Source: an uncultured bacterium (GTDB taxonomy: Bacteria > Actinomycetota > Coriobacteriia > Coriobacteriales > Coriobacteriaceae). Taken from it: a stretch of 15,083 nt of DNA. Under the pieces are notes generated by a model. That model saw only the letters and a list, made by a program, of their open reading frames with translations, did not search any database and had not been told where the DNA came from. The translations under genes were made by a program, and so were the position numbers. The DNA is taken from the NCBI GenBank assembly GCA_905214425.1, contig CAJMLY010000038.1, forward strand, positions 1-15,083, read 5' to 3'. Positions 6,541-13,696 of the stretch are shown here, piece by piece. Every line of letters begins with the position of its first letter. Within the stretch, counting starts at the first letter, position 1.

Positions 6541-8733
6541 ATGGGTCCTCGCCAACGACAGGGACGCAGCCGTTCAAAGACGCATGCTCTGCCCATAATC
6601 CTGCTCTCGTTTTTGGGCTTTTTGCTTATCGCGGGCGTGGCGTTTGGCATCGGCATGGTCGGCAACGTCAACCGCTGGCTGTCCGATCTGCCCGACTACA
6701 CCGACGCCAACGCGTATCTGGTGAGCGAGCCCACCGAGATCGTCGACTGCAACGGCAACAAGATTGCGAGCTTCTACACGCAAAACCGCAAGTCCATCAC
6801 CAAGGACGAGGTCTCCCCCTACGTGCTGCAGGGCACCGTTGACGTCGAGGACGAGCGCTTCTACGAGCACGGCGGTATCGACCTGTGGGGTATCGCGCGT
6901 GCTGCGGTGGCAACCCTCGGCGGCGGGCACGAAGGCGCCTCGACTATCACCCAGCAGCTGGTGCGCAACACCATCCTGCAGGAGGAGCAGTTCGACTCGA
7001 CCATCGAGCGTAAGGTGCGCGAGGCCTACATCGCCGTCAAGATGGAGGACATGTACTCCAAAGACGAGATCCTCATGATGTACCTCAACACCATCTACTA
7101 CGGTCACGGCGCCTACGGCATCGAGGCCGCAGCCGAAACCTATCTGTCCAAGAGCGCCGCCGACCTCACCCTGAGCGAGGCCGCACTGCTCATCGGCCTT
7201 CCCAACTCGCCCTCGCAGTACGACCCCACGGTCAACCCCGACCTGGCGCTGTCCCGTCGCAACAAGGTCCTTGACAACATGTTGCGCCTGGGCCACATCA
7301 CGCAGGAGGAGCACGATGCCGCACAGGCCGAGCCCATCACCCTCAACGTGACCGAGATTTCGGGCAGCGGCGTCGACGTATACTCGCAGCCCTACTTTGT
7401 CGCCTATGTTAAGCAGCTGCTGGAGCAGGAGTTCTCGACCGACGTGCTCTTTAAGGGCGGCCTGACCGTCAAGACCACCATCGACCCCACGATGCAGCAG
7501 GTGGCAGAGAATGCCGTCCGCGAGCAGCTCGACACACTCTCACTCGACGGCCTGGACATGGGCATGGTCGTCGTCGACCCCAAGACCGGCTACATCAAGT
7601 GCATGGTGGGCGGCTACGACTACAACGCCGACGAGAACCACGTAAACCATGCCACGGCCAAGCGTCCCGTCGGCTCCACCTTCAAGGCCTTTACACTGGC
7701 AACTGCCATCCAAAACGGCATGAACCCCAACGTCACCCTCAACTGCAACTCGCCGCTCAAGGCCAAGGGCACCACGACCGAGGTCCAAAACTACGCCAAC
7801 CATAGCTATGGCAACATCACGCTTAAGCAGGCAACGGCATACTCCTCCAACACCGGCTACATCCAGGTGGCGGAAGCCGTCGGCAACAGCAAGATCATCT
7901 CGCTCGTCAAAAAGCTCGGCATCGATCCCGCCAAGGACAACATCGAGGACGTTCCCGTCATGACGCTCGGCACCGGCTCGATCTCGCCGCTCGAGATGGC
8001 CGCCGCCTACGCGACGTTTGCCAACGGCGGCTACTATCGCCAGCCGATCGCCATCACCGAGATTGACTCTCGTACCGGTTCGGTGCTGTACCAGCACACC
8101 GACAATCCCTCACAGGTGCTTACCGAGGGCGAGGCCGCCGCGGTCACCGATGTTCTGTCCGGCGTCATGCAGGGCGGCGGTACGGGTGCTGCTGGCGCCC
8201 TGAGCGTCAACCAGCCCTATGCCGGCAAAACGGGCACCACCGACAACACCACTAACCTGTGGTTCTGCGGCTATACCCCGCAGCTGGCGTGCGCCCTGTG
8301 GACCGGCTATTCCGCGGGCGAGATCCCCATCCAAAAATACGGCACGGACCTGCTGGGCGACAGCACCAACCTGCCTGTCTTTAAGCGGTTTATGAACACC
8401 GTTCTGACCGGTACCGAGCGCGAGGAGTTTGCGACCGGAACGGCGCCCACCTACAAGAACAACAGCGTCTGGAAGTTCTACGGCACCAACAACACCAAGA
8501 AGACGGAGAACGACGACAAGGACGAGAACGAGAACGAAGAGGAAGCCACCACGACGACTACCACGACGACCACGACCACCGAGACCACGGGCGGCGACAC
8601 CACCGGCGGCACCGGTACGACCGGTGGCTCGACGGGCGGCTCCACTGGTGGTTCGACCGGCGGCGATGGCGGCACGCCTACGCCTACGCCCACTCCCGAC
8701 CCCTCGCCCACGCCTGACGATACGGTCGGCTAG
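6541..8733 (+). CDS. Class A penicillin-binding protein (PBP1A-like transglycosylase/transpeptidase)
   Basis: This 730-residue membrane-anchored enzyme polymerises lipid II glycan strands and cross-links the peptides. A short basic N-terminus precedes one membrane segment at about 16-41. The GT51 domain shows EDERFYEHGG (catalytic E103), GASTITQQ (132-139) and RKVREAYIAVKME. The transpeptidase has STFK (nucleophile S379, K382), SSN (435-437) and KTG (563-565), so both activities look intact. The tail after about 650 is acidic, then has eleven Thr in a row (670-680), GGST repeats and a TPTPTP stretch; it would lie outside the membrane and may span the wall. The ATG at 6541 has GGAGG seven bases upstream; the frame is open from 6418, but the added residues resemble no PBP. 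A 15-bp-stem terminator follows. Confidence 0.96.
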   Translation: MGPRQRQGRSRSKTHALPIILLSFLGFLLIAGVAFGIGMVGNVNRWLSDLPDYTDANAYLVSEPTEIVDCNGNKIASFYTQNRKSITKDEVSPYVLQGTVDVEDERFYEHGGIDLWGIARAAVATLGGGHEGASTITQQLVRNTILQEEQFDSTIERKVREAYIAVKMEDMYSKDEILMMYLNTIYYGHGAYGIEAAAETYLSKSAADLTLSEAALLIGLPNSPSQYDPTVNPDLALSRRNKVLDNMLRLGHITQEEHDAAQAEPITLNVTEISGSGVDVYSQPYFVAYVKQLLEQEFSTDVLFKGGLTVKTTIDPTMQQVAENAVREQLDTLSLDGLDMGMVVVDPKTGYIKCMVGGYDYNADENHVNHATAKRPVGSTFKAFTLATAIQNGMNPNVTLNCNSPLKAKGTTTEVQNYANHSYGNITLKQATAYSSNTGYIQVAEAVGNSKIISLVKKLGIDPAKDNIEDVPVMTLGTGSISPLEMAAAYATFANGGYYRQPIAITEIDSRTGSVLYQHTDNPSQVLTEGEAAAVTDVLSGVMQGGGTGAAGALSVNQPYAGKTGTTDNTTNLWFCGYTPQLACALWTGYSAGEIPIQKYGTDLLGDSTNLPVFKRFMNTVLTGTEREEFATGTAPTYKNNSVWKFYGTNNTKKTENDDKDENENEEEATTTTTTTTTTTETTGGDTTGGTGTTGGSTGGSTGGSTGGDGGTPTPTPTPDPSPTPDDTVG

Positions 8734-8755
8734 AAATCATCCGGCCATAAGCAAC

Positions 8756-8800
8756 AAGGCCCCCGAGCAGCTTATTAACTGCTCGGGGGCCTTTTAGTTT
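8756..8800 (+). terminator. Intrinsic terminator of the PBP gene
   Basis: A perfect 15-bp stem (8756-8770 with 8779-8793) closes an 8-nt loop and runs into TTAGTTT. It begins about 20 nt after the PBP stop codon. On the minus strand only a weak T stretch follows, so it acts mainly in the plus direction. Confidence 0.85.
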
Positions 8801-8836
8801 AAAGCGACCTGGTGGGCGGTCTTTATACCGACAAAC

Positions 8837-8868
8837 AAAAGGGGGGTACCGACCAACGTCGATACCCC
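8837..8868 (-). terminator. Intrinsic terminator of argR
   Basis: On the minus strand 8858-8868 pairs with 8843-8853 (GGGGTA...TACCCC ends, one G-U pair, loop of four) and runs through CC into four T (8837-8840). It starts about 50 nt after the argR stop and faces the PBP terminator, insulating the two convergent genes. Confidence 0.75.
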
Positions 8869-8919
8869 TTACAAGCCACTATGTCAGTTCACGCAGTGCC
8901 GAGCGCACGACCCGCACGC

Positions 8920-9357
8920 CTACTTGCGAGAATTGCTCAGCTTATTGATCAGCGCCTCGAGACGCTCGCCGTCCTCGGCCGTCTGGGCAATAACCAAAAT
9001 CGTATCGTTGCCGGCAAGCGAGCCAAGCACATCGGGCAACTCTGCCGCATCAACGGCGGCGGCGATGCCGGAAGCCGTGCCAGGCTGAGCCTTGATCATA
9101 ACCAGATTATCGGTACGCAGAACGCCCGTTACGAGCTCGGAAACCATACGCTGCAGATGCAGGTCCTCTGCCAGAACATAGATGCCCTCAGGGAGCTTAC
9201 GCAGCCCCATATCGGCAATATCACGAGAGACAGTCGCCTGCGTGCAATCAAAGCCCATAGCGCGGAGCTCATCGACCAGCACGCGCTGCGTGCGGACGTC
9301 CTTATTGCGCACAATATCTCTAATGGCATCCTGGCGCCCATTGCGTTTTTTAGCCAT
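8920..9357 (-). CDS. argR: Arginine repressor ArgR
   Basis: A 145-residue hexameric regulator that, with bound L-arginine, represses arginine synthesis and can activate catabolic genes. The N-terminal winged helix-turn-helix carries TQATVSRDIADMGLRKL (S44, R45, D46), the recognition helix of the family. The C-terminal oligomerisation and arginine-binding domain shows PGTASGIAAAVD (about 92-103) and GNDT (116-119), with the aspartate expected to contact arginine. The ATG at 9357 follows GGAGAGAGGG. No arginine gene lies in the window, so its targets are elsewhere. The gap upstream carries two palindromes (9391-9405 and 9447-9482) that could include an autoregulatory site, though neither is a textbook ARG box. 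Confidence 0.96.
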   Translation of the reverse strand: MAKKRNGRQDAIRDIVRNKDVRTQRVLVDELRAMGFDCTQATVSRDIADMGLRKLPEGIYVLAEDLHLQRMVSELVTGVLRTDNLVMIKAQPGTASGIAAAVDAAELPDVLGSLAGNDTILVIAQTAEDGERLEALINKLSNSRK

Positions 9358-9390
9358 ACAAACCCTCTCTCCAAAAGATGGCGGAGACAA

Positions 9391-9405
9391 TCAATCAGTG
9401 ATTGA
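9391..9405. promoter_or_regulatory. 15-bp palindrome upstream of argR
   Basis: TCAATCA-G-TGATTGA is a perfect inverted repeat with one central base, 34-48 nt upstream of the argR ATG. The place suits an operator or a short leader hairpin. It shares the TGA/TCA half-site flavour of ARG boxes but not their order or spacing. Confidence 0.4.
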
Positions 9406-9446
9406 ATAGTTTAACGCTATTTAAAGGATTTTGTGTATAAGAACGT

Positions 9447-9482
9447 ATTTCGAAACAATTCTATGCAAGTTTGTTTCGAAAT
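9447..9482. repeat. Perfect 12-bp inverted repeat between the glycosyltransferase and argR
   Basis: ATTTCGAAACAA (9447-9458) and TTGTTTCGAAAT (9471-9482) are perfect reverse complements around a 12-bp spacer. Each arm contains the 8-bp palindrome TTTCGAAA. The element begins 7 nt after the glycosyltransferase stop codon on the minus strand and about 90 bp before argR. There is no U tract, so it is a poor terminator; a two-site operator or a 3' stabilising hairpin fits better. Confidence 0.55.
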
Positions 9483-9489
9483 GAGCCGT

Positions 9490-10530
9490 TTAGGCGGTTT
9501 TTGCGCCCGTCCGGTTAAGAAAAGCTGCCAGATGCGTACACATCACGCAGCGCGCGGGCTTGGCGCTGGCGATCGGCCCAAACAACAGACCGAGCCCCCG
9601 ATGGTTATCCTTGAGCGCGGCGACCATCTGACGGGTTCGAGGCGCCTCGAGCATATCACGCATGCGGGCGGAACGCTCGATTGACGACACCCCATGCGGG
9701 CTCAGACACAAATTCTCGATGCAGGCGACCAGTCCGGCAAAGTAGAACTTTTGGCTTGCCATCTTGAGCCGACCACCGCTATCTGCTTCCGAGAGTGAGT
9801 CCGCAAGCTCGTCGAGCGCTCGAGTGTCATCGGATATCCTGGCATACATGGTGGGATCAAAGGCATCTGTAAGCTTAAGTGCCGCCGCGTGGAAACAAGC
9901 ATCGCCGCAGCCGGACACGCATCGTGCCTGCGAAAGCGCGCATGCCATAAACCCAACTGTGCGAAACACCTTGTCGCACAACAGGCATGCCTCAAACAGC
10001 GAGCGGCTGTACATCACGCCAGAGGTCTGAACGACTAGGCCGCCTAAAATCAACTGAGGCAGCCCGGCCACCATCGAAGATTTGCTATCAATGGAAATAT
10101 GAGCAGCATCCAAGACGCGCGAATGGCGCTCTCGATGTGCATCATAGCGGTCGAGCGACACCGTGGGGAGCACTATGTCTGCCGTAGTATCGCACGCGAT
10201 ATCGACCATCTTGGAAAGGGACTGCGGAGCAAACCACTCATCGGCGTTCATAACGATGATTTGAGAGCCGCGCGAGGCAGCAAAACCGGCACGAAGACAA
10301 GCGCCGCGCTTCGCGTCCTCGACGTCAATCAAATCAATATGGATGTCCCTGTCGGCAGCAACTTGAAGCGAATGGCGCACACCGGCCGCAGCATCGCGGC
10401 AGACAACGACAATCTGCAAATCGTAGAGGTCTTGGTTCTGGATACTCTCGAGCGCACGCATCGCATAGCTGGGCGAACCTTCTACCACAAGGATCACCGA
10501 AAGTCGCGGATGCGAGCCACGTCGAACCAA
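9490..10530 (-). CDS. Family 2-like glycosyltransferase, acceptor unknown
   Basis: A 346-residue protein whose first ~110 residues look like a GT-A nucleotide-sugar transferase fold: a starting beta strand LSVILVVEGSPSYAMRALES, a second strand LQIVVVC, LRAGFAASRG, and IIVMNADEW where family 2 enzymes carry their DxD metal motif (only one of the usual acidic pair is present). The rest is unrecognised, without membrane segments, and contains most of the 13 cysteines, including a cluster CLLC...CALSQARCVSGCGDAC. The start is TTG at 10530, preceded by GAGAGGA eight bases upstream; no ATG exists before the conserved first strand. It lies between truA and argR, both unrelated, so context does not suggest the sugar or acceptor. 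The fold call is fair; catalytic activity is uncertain. Confidence 0.75.
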   Translation of the reverse strand: MVRRGSHPRLSVILVVEGSPSYAMRALESIQNQDLYDLQIVVVCRDAAAGVRHSLQVAADRDIHIDLIDVEDAKRGACLRAGFAASRGSQIIVMNADEWFAPQSLSKMVDIACDTTADIVLPTVSLDRYDAHRERHSRVLDAAHISIDSKSSMVAGLPQLILGGLVVQTSGVMYSRSLFEACLLCDKVFRTVGFMACALSQARCVSGCGDACFHAAALKLTDAFDPTMYARISDDTRALDELADSLSEADSGGRLKMASQKFYFAGLVACIENLCLSPHGVSSIERSARMRDMLEAPRTRQMVAALKDNHRGLGLLFGPIASAKPARCVMCTHLAAFLNRTGAKTA

Positions 10531-10691
10531 GTTATCCGTCCTCTCGACAGCAATAAATCAAACCGTGGTTCATGGTACACCCCGGCAATAAAAGCAATGA
10601 GACACCGGTTGTATTGCACGCCAAGAACAGATGTTGCACACGCGCAGCCCACAGATGACAGGTGCCGACGCACGACGCGTCGAGCCCTCCC

Positions 10692-11516
10692 CTAGTCGAG
10701 CACGACAAGCTCGGCGGGATCGTAATCCACGCCCATAAACGTAAGGCCGCAGGCAGGAGCCGTGGGGCCCGCAGCGGTACGGTCGCAAGCATCGATGACC
10801 TCGCGCATCCACTCGGGTTCACGGCGATGCATGCCAATCTCGACAAGCGTGCCCACGATCGTGCGGACCATCGAATGCAGAAACGCATTGCCCTCGATGG
10901 TAAACGTCAGGATGTCCTCGCCAAACGCAACCTCATGGCCAAACTCGGCACGCATCACGCAGCGATGCGTGGGCTTGCCAACGGCCGAGGCAACCTTGCA
11001 AAAGCTCTTAAAGTCCTGCTCACCCAAAAGCGCGGGACAGGCCGCAGACATGGCCTCGACGTCCAAGGGATAGCGATGCCACCACACGGCACCCCGTGAG
11101 AGCACGGGACGCGCGTCGCGATCGGCAATACGGTACGTATATGTACGTGAACGCGCATCAAAGCGTGCAGAAAAGCCTTTACGGGCCTTGTAGACCTCGT
11201 TTATGGCGATATCTTTGGGCAGCAGGGCATCCATAGCCCGCAGCCACCTACGGCGCGTCAAGGCGAGCTCAGCGTCCGTTACGGGCACGCTGATGTACTG
11301 AGCCACGGCATGTACGCCGGCATCGGTACGCCCCGCGCACGTCAGGACAATCGGACGGCGCAGGAGCGTCTCGATAGCGCGGCGCAGCTCGCCCGCAACC
11401 GTCGTCTGACCGGGCTGCTCGGCAAAGCCGCTGTAGGACGAGCCATCGTAGGCCACGCGGAAAACGAGCGTGGCATCGAGCTCGGGAATCGAATTGAAAT
11501 CAGACGGCGCGGTCAT
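10692..11516 (-). CDS. truA: tRNA pseudouridine(38-40) synthase TruA
   Basis: A 274-residue enzyme that isomerises uridines 38-40 in the anticodon arm of many tRNAs. The catalytic aspartate is D65 in CAGRTDAGVHA. Other family blocks are VAYDGSSYSGFAEQPGQTTV at about 21-40, FSARFDARSRTYTYRI, and FLHSMVRTIVGTLVEIG. Length is normal. The ATG at 11516 is preceded by GGGAG; an in-frame TTG at 11531 would add five residues but has a weaker site. It follows rplQ, as in many bacteria, but a strong terminator lies 36 bp upstream of its ATG. A good promoter starts at the rplQ stop codon, so truA expression is probably separate from the ribosomal operon or attenuated by that hairpin. Confidence 0.96.
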   Translation of the reverse strand: MTAPSDFNSIPELDATLVFRVAYDGSSYSGFAEQPGQTTVAGELRRAIETLLRRPIVLTCAGRTDAGVHAVAQYISVPVTDAELALTRRRWLRAMDALLPKDIAINEVYKARKGFSARFDARSRTYTYRIADRDARPVLSRGAVWWHRYPLDVEAMSAACPALLGEQDFKSFCKVASAVGKPTHRCVMRAEFGHEVAFGEDILTFTIEGNAFLHSMVRTIVGTLVEIGMHRREPEWMREVIDACDRTAAGPTAPACGLTFMGVDYDPAELVVLD

Positions 11517-11551
11517 GGACGCTCCCAACAAACAGGCAATGGCATTTCGAC

Positions 11552-11582
11552 AAAAAAAGAGGGGTACGCGAACGTACCCCTC
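11552..11582 (-). terminator. Strong terminator between rplQ and truA
   Basis: On the minus strand GAGGGGTACG (11573-11582) and CGTACCCCTC (11559-11568) form a perfect 10-bp stem closed by a UUCG loop, followed by seven T (11552-11558). It is an ideal intrinsic terminator for the ribosomal-protein operon. It starts within a few bases of a predicted truA transcription start. Confidence 0.9.
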
Positions 11583-11583
11583 G

Positions 11584-11611
11584 AATATAGCCTATGCAGA
11601 CGGATTGTCTA
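11584..11611 (-). promoter_or_regulatory. Predicted truA promoter overlapping the rplQ stop
   Basis: Minus-strand TAGACA (11606-11611) and TATATT (11584-11589) each match five of six consensus bases with a 16-bp spacer. The first three bases of the -35 are the rplQ stop codon TAG. The start would fall near 11577-11582, inside or at the base of the terminator hairpin, so the transcript would begin with it. Confidence 0.5.
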
Positions 11612-12076
11612 CTCAGCGGTCTCCTCAGCAGGAGCCTCCTCGGCAGCCTCGACCTTCTTGGGAGCAGCGGCCTTCTTGGGGGCCGGAGCAGCCTTCTTAG
11701 CCTTAGGCGTGCAAGGCTCGGTGACGAGCTCCATGATAACGATGGGAGCGTTGTCGCCCTTGCGGTTACCGAGCTTCATGATGCGGGTGTAACCGCCGTT
11801 GCGGTCCTGCCACATGCCCTGAGCAGCCTTGTCGAAGATCTCGGCAACGAGCTGCTTATCGCCGAGCTTGGCGATAGCCAGACGACGAGAGTGCAGGTCG
11901 CCCTTCTTGGCCCAAGTGATGATCGGGTCGACGACCGAACGCAGCGCCTTAGCGCGGGTCTCGGTGGTCTTGATGCGGTCGTTCTCGAAGAGGGCCTTAG
12001 CAAGGCTCTTCTTCATGGCCTTGGTGTGGCTCGCATCGGTGCCGAGCTTCAGGCCCTTCTTAACGTTGTGACGCAT
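11609..12076 (-). CDS. rplQ: 50S ribosomal protein L17
   Basis: A 155-residue large-subunit protein near the exit of the peptide tunnel. The L17 core (residues 1 to about 119) is complete: MRHNVKKGLKLG, FENDRIKTTETRAKALR, AKKGDLHSRRLA and DRNGGYTRIMKLG. A tail of about 36 residues follows, rich in Ala, Lys, Pro and finally Glu, likely disordered; such tails occur in several actinobacterial L17 proteins. The ATG at 12076 has GAGGAG ten bases upstream. It is the last gene of the ribosomal operon, 30 bp after rpoA and directly followed by a strong terminator. Confidence 0.98.
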   Translation of the reverse strand: MRHNVKKGLKLGTDASHTKAMKKSLAKALFENDRIKTTETRAKALRSVVDPIITWAKKGDLHSRRLAIAKLGDKQLVAEIFDKAAQGMWQDRNGGYTRIMKLGNRKGDNAPIVIMELVTEPCTPKAKKAAPAPKKAAAPKKVEAAEEAPAEETAE

Positions 12077-12106
12077 GGTCTAGTTTCTCCTCAAATATGC
12101 GAAGCA

Positions 12107-13048
12107 TTAAGCCTTCAGGCTCAGGCCCATGGACTCAAGCTTGTCCTTCACTTCCTCGATCGACTTAACACCGAAGTTACGGATGTTGAGCAGATCGTTC
12201 TCCGAGAACTCAACGAGCTGACGGACCGAGTGAATGCTGGCGCGCTTAAGGCAGTTGTAGGAACGGACGGAAAGGTCCAGATCCTCGATCTGCTTGTCCA
12301 GCTCGGCGTTGTCGTTGGTGACCTCGGGAGCGAAGATCGAAGCCTCCTCCTCGACCTCGGGGGTCTCGGCAAGGTTCATAAAGGCGGCCATATGCTGGTT
12401 GATGATATTGGCAGCCTGGACCACGGCGTCGCGCGGGGCGATGGAGCCGTTGGTCTCGATCTCGAGGACAAGGCGGTCGTAGTCGGTGTGCTGACCGACA
12501 CGGCAAGCCTCAACGAGCTTGGCGCAACGGGAAACCGGCGAGTACAGCGAGTCGACGTGGATCACACCGATGGGATCGTTGTCGCGCTTGTTGGCCTCGC
12601 CAGAAACATAGCCGCGGCCATAGCCGATGCGCATGCTCATGGTGAGATGGCCACCCTCGGTGAGCGTTGCGATGTGCTGCTCGGGGTTGACCAGCTCAAA
12701 CTCGGACGGAATAAAGAAGTCCGCACCGGTGACCTCGCAGGGGCCGTCAACCGAGATGGTGGCGGTCGCCTCGTCGGTCGTGCCGAGAGCCCTGAAGACA
12801 AGACCCTTGACATTCAGGACGATGTCGGTGACATCCTCGACCATGTTAGGGATGGTCATGAACTCGTGCTGCGCACCATCGATCTGAATAGCCTCGACGG
12901 CGGCACCCTCGAGCGAGGACAGAAGAACGCGACGAAGGGAGTTACCCAGCGTATCGCCGTAGCCACGCTCGAGCGGCTCGACGGAGACACGAGCAGACGT
13001 CTCGTTGATCTCTTCGACCTGAACCTGAGGCCTAATGAATTCTGACAT
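12107..13048 (-). CDS. rpoA: RNA polymerase alpha subunit
   Basis: A 313-residue alpha subunit; the dimer seeds polymerase assembly and its C-terminal domain binds UP-element DNA and activators. The N-terminal domain contains LERGYGDTLGNSLRRVLLSS, the dimer and beta-contact helix. An acidic linker near 230-245 precedes the C-terminal domain, with LSVRSYNCLKRASIHSVRQL, the arginine equivalent to the DNA-contacting R265 of E. coli, and FGVKSIEEVKDKLESMGLSL. Length is normal. The ATG at 13048 has GGAGG six bases upstream. It sits between rpsD and rplQ with 30-32 bp gaps, the usual order. Confidence 0.99.
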   Translation of the reverse strand: MSEFIRPQVQVEEINETSARVSVEPLERGYGDTLGNSLRRVLLSSLEGAAVEAIQIDGAQHEFMTIPNMVEDVTDIVLNVKGLVFRALGTTDEATATISVDGPCEVTGADFFIPSEFELVNPEQHIATLTEGGHLTMSMRIGYGRGYVSGEANKRDNDPIGVIHVDSLYSPVSRCAKLVEACRVGQHTDYDRLVLEIETNGSIAPRDAVVQAANIINQHMAAFMNLAETPEVEEEASIFAPEVTNDNAELDKQIEDLDLSVRSYNCLKRASIHSVRQLVEFSENDLLNIRNFGVKSIEEVKDKLESMGLSLKA

Positions 13049-13080
13049 GTATTACCTCCAGCCTCAGCAGCCCGGATGGA

Positions 13081-13677
13081 CTACTTAGAGTAGAGCTCGA
13101 CGATGAGCTGCTCGTTGATATCACCGCTGATCTGCTCACGCGTCGGCAGAGCGAGCACGTTACCAGACAGCTTCTCGATATCGACCTCGAGCCAGCCAGG
13201 GACCTCAAAGCGCTCGGAGGAAATCAGGGCCTCCTTGATGGGGAGGAGGTCACGGAACTTCTCGCCGACAGCGACGACGTCGCCGGCCTTGACGCGGTAG
13301 GACGGGATGTCCACGCGCTTGCCGTTCACGGTGAAGTGACCGTGACGGACGGACTGACGAGCCTCTTTGCGGGTGCGGGCGAAGCCAAGACGGAAGACGA
13401 CGTTGTCGAGGCGAGACTCAAGGATGATCATGAGGTTCTCACCGGTGACGCCGTTCATCTTGCGGGCCTTGTTGAAGTAGCCGTGGAACTGCTTCTCCAG
13501 AACGCCATAGATGAACTTAACCTTCTGCTTCTCGCGCAGCTGCATGCCGTACTCAGATTCCTTGCGACGGCGCTTGGGCTGACGGATAGATTCCTTCTTG
13601 CTGCTGTAACCGAGCTCAGCGGGATCGATCCCGAGCTGACGGCAGCGCTTAAGAACAGGAGTCCTGTCGATTGCCAT
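13081..13677 (-). CDS. rpsD: 30S ribosomal protein S4
   Basis: A 198-residue primary 16S rRNA-binding protein that nucleates 30S assembly and in some bacteria represses its own operon. The RNA-binding S4 domain spans about 88-150 (ESRLDNVVFRLGFARTRKEA, VRHGHFTVNGKRVDIPSY). The N-terminus MAIDRTPVLKRCRQLGIDP has a single cysteine, so it is the form without the zinc ribbon. The ATG at 13677 has AAAGGA about ten bases upstream. It lies 19 bp after rpsK and 32 bp before rpoA, within one operon. Confidence 0.98.
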   Translation of the reverse strand: MAIDRTPVLKRCRQLGIDPAELGYSSKKESIRQPKRRRKESEYGMQLREKQKVKFIYGVLEKQFHGYFNKARKMNGVTGENLMIILESRLDNVVFRLGFARTRKEARQSVRHGHFTVNGKRVDIPSYRVKAGDVVAVGEKFRDLLPIKEALISSERFEVPGWLEVDIEKLSGNVLALPTREQISGDINEQLIVELYSK

Positions 13678-13696
13678 ATTGATACGATCCTTTCAG

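Noticed and set aside
6574..7314. A 246-codon minus-strand frame opposite the PBP gene
   Set aside because: It lies opposite the intact GT51 domain and its composition is typical of a mirror frame.
9398..9425. Canonical ARG box before argR
   Set aside because: TGAAT-like half-sites are present, but the expected opposing ATTCA at the right spacing is missing.
10531..10691. Promoter, terminator or small gene between truA and the glycosyltransferase
   Set aside because: No stem followed by a T run and no acceptable -35/-10 pair was found; the 161 bp holds nothing I can support beyond the GAGAGGA site of the TTG start.
11594..13045. A 483-codon open frame on the plus strand opposite rplQ and rpoA
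   Set aside because: The minus strand encodes full-length L17 and RpoA with conserved motifs. The opposing frame has no recognisable domain and is explained by strong GC-rich codon bias in highly expressed genes.
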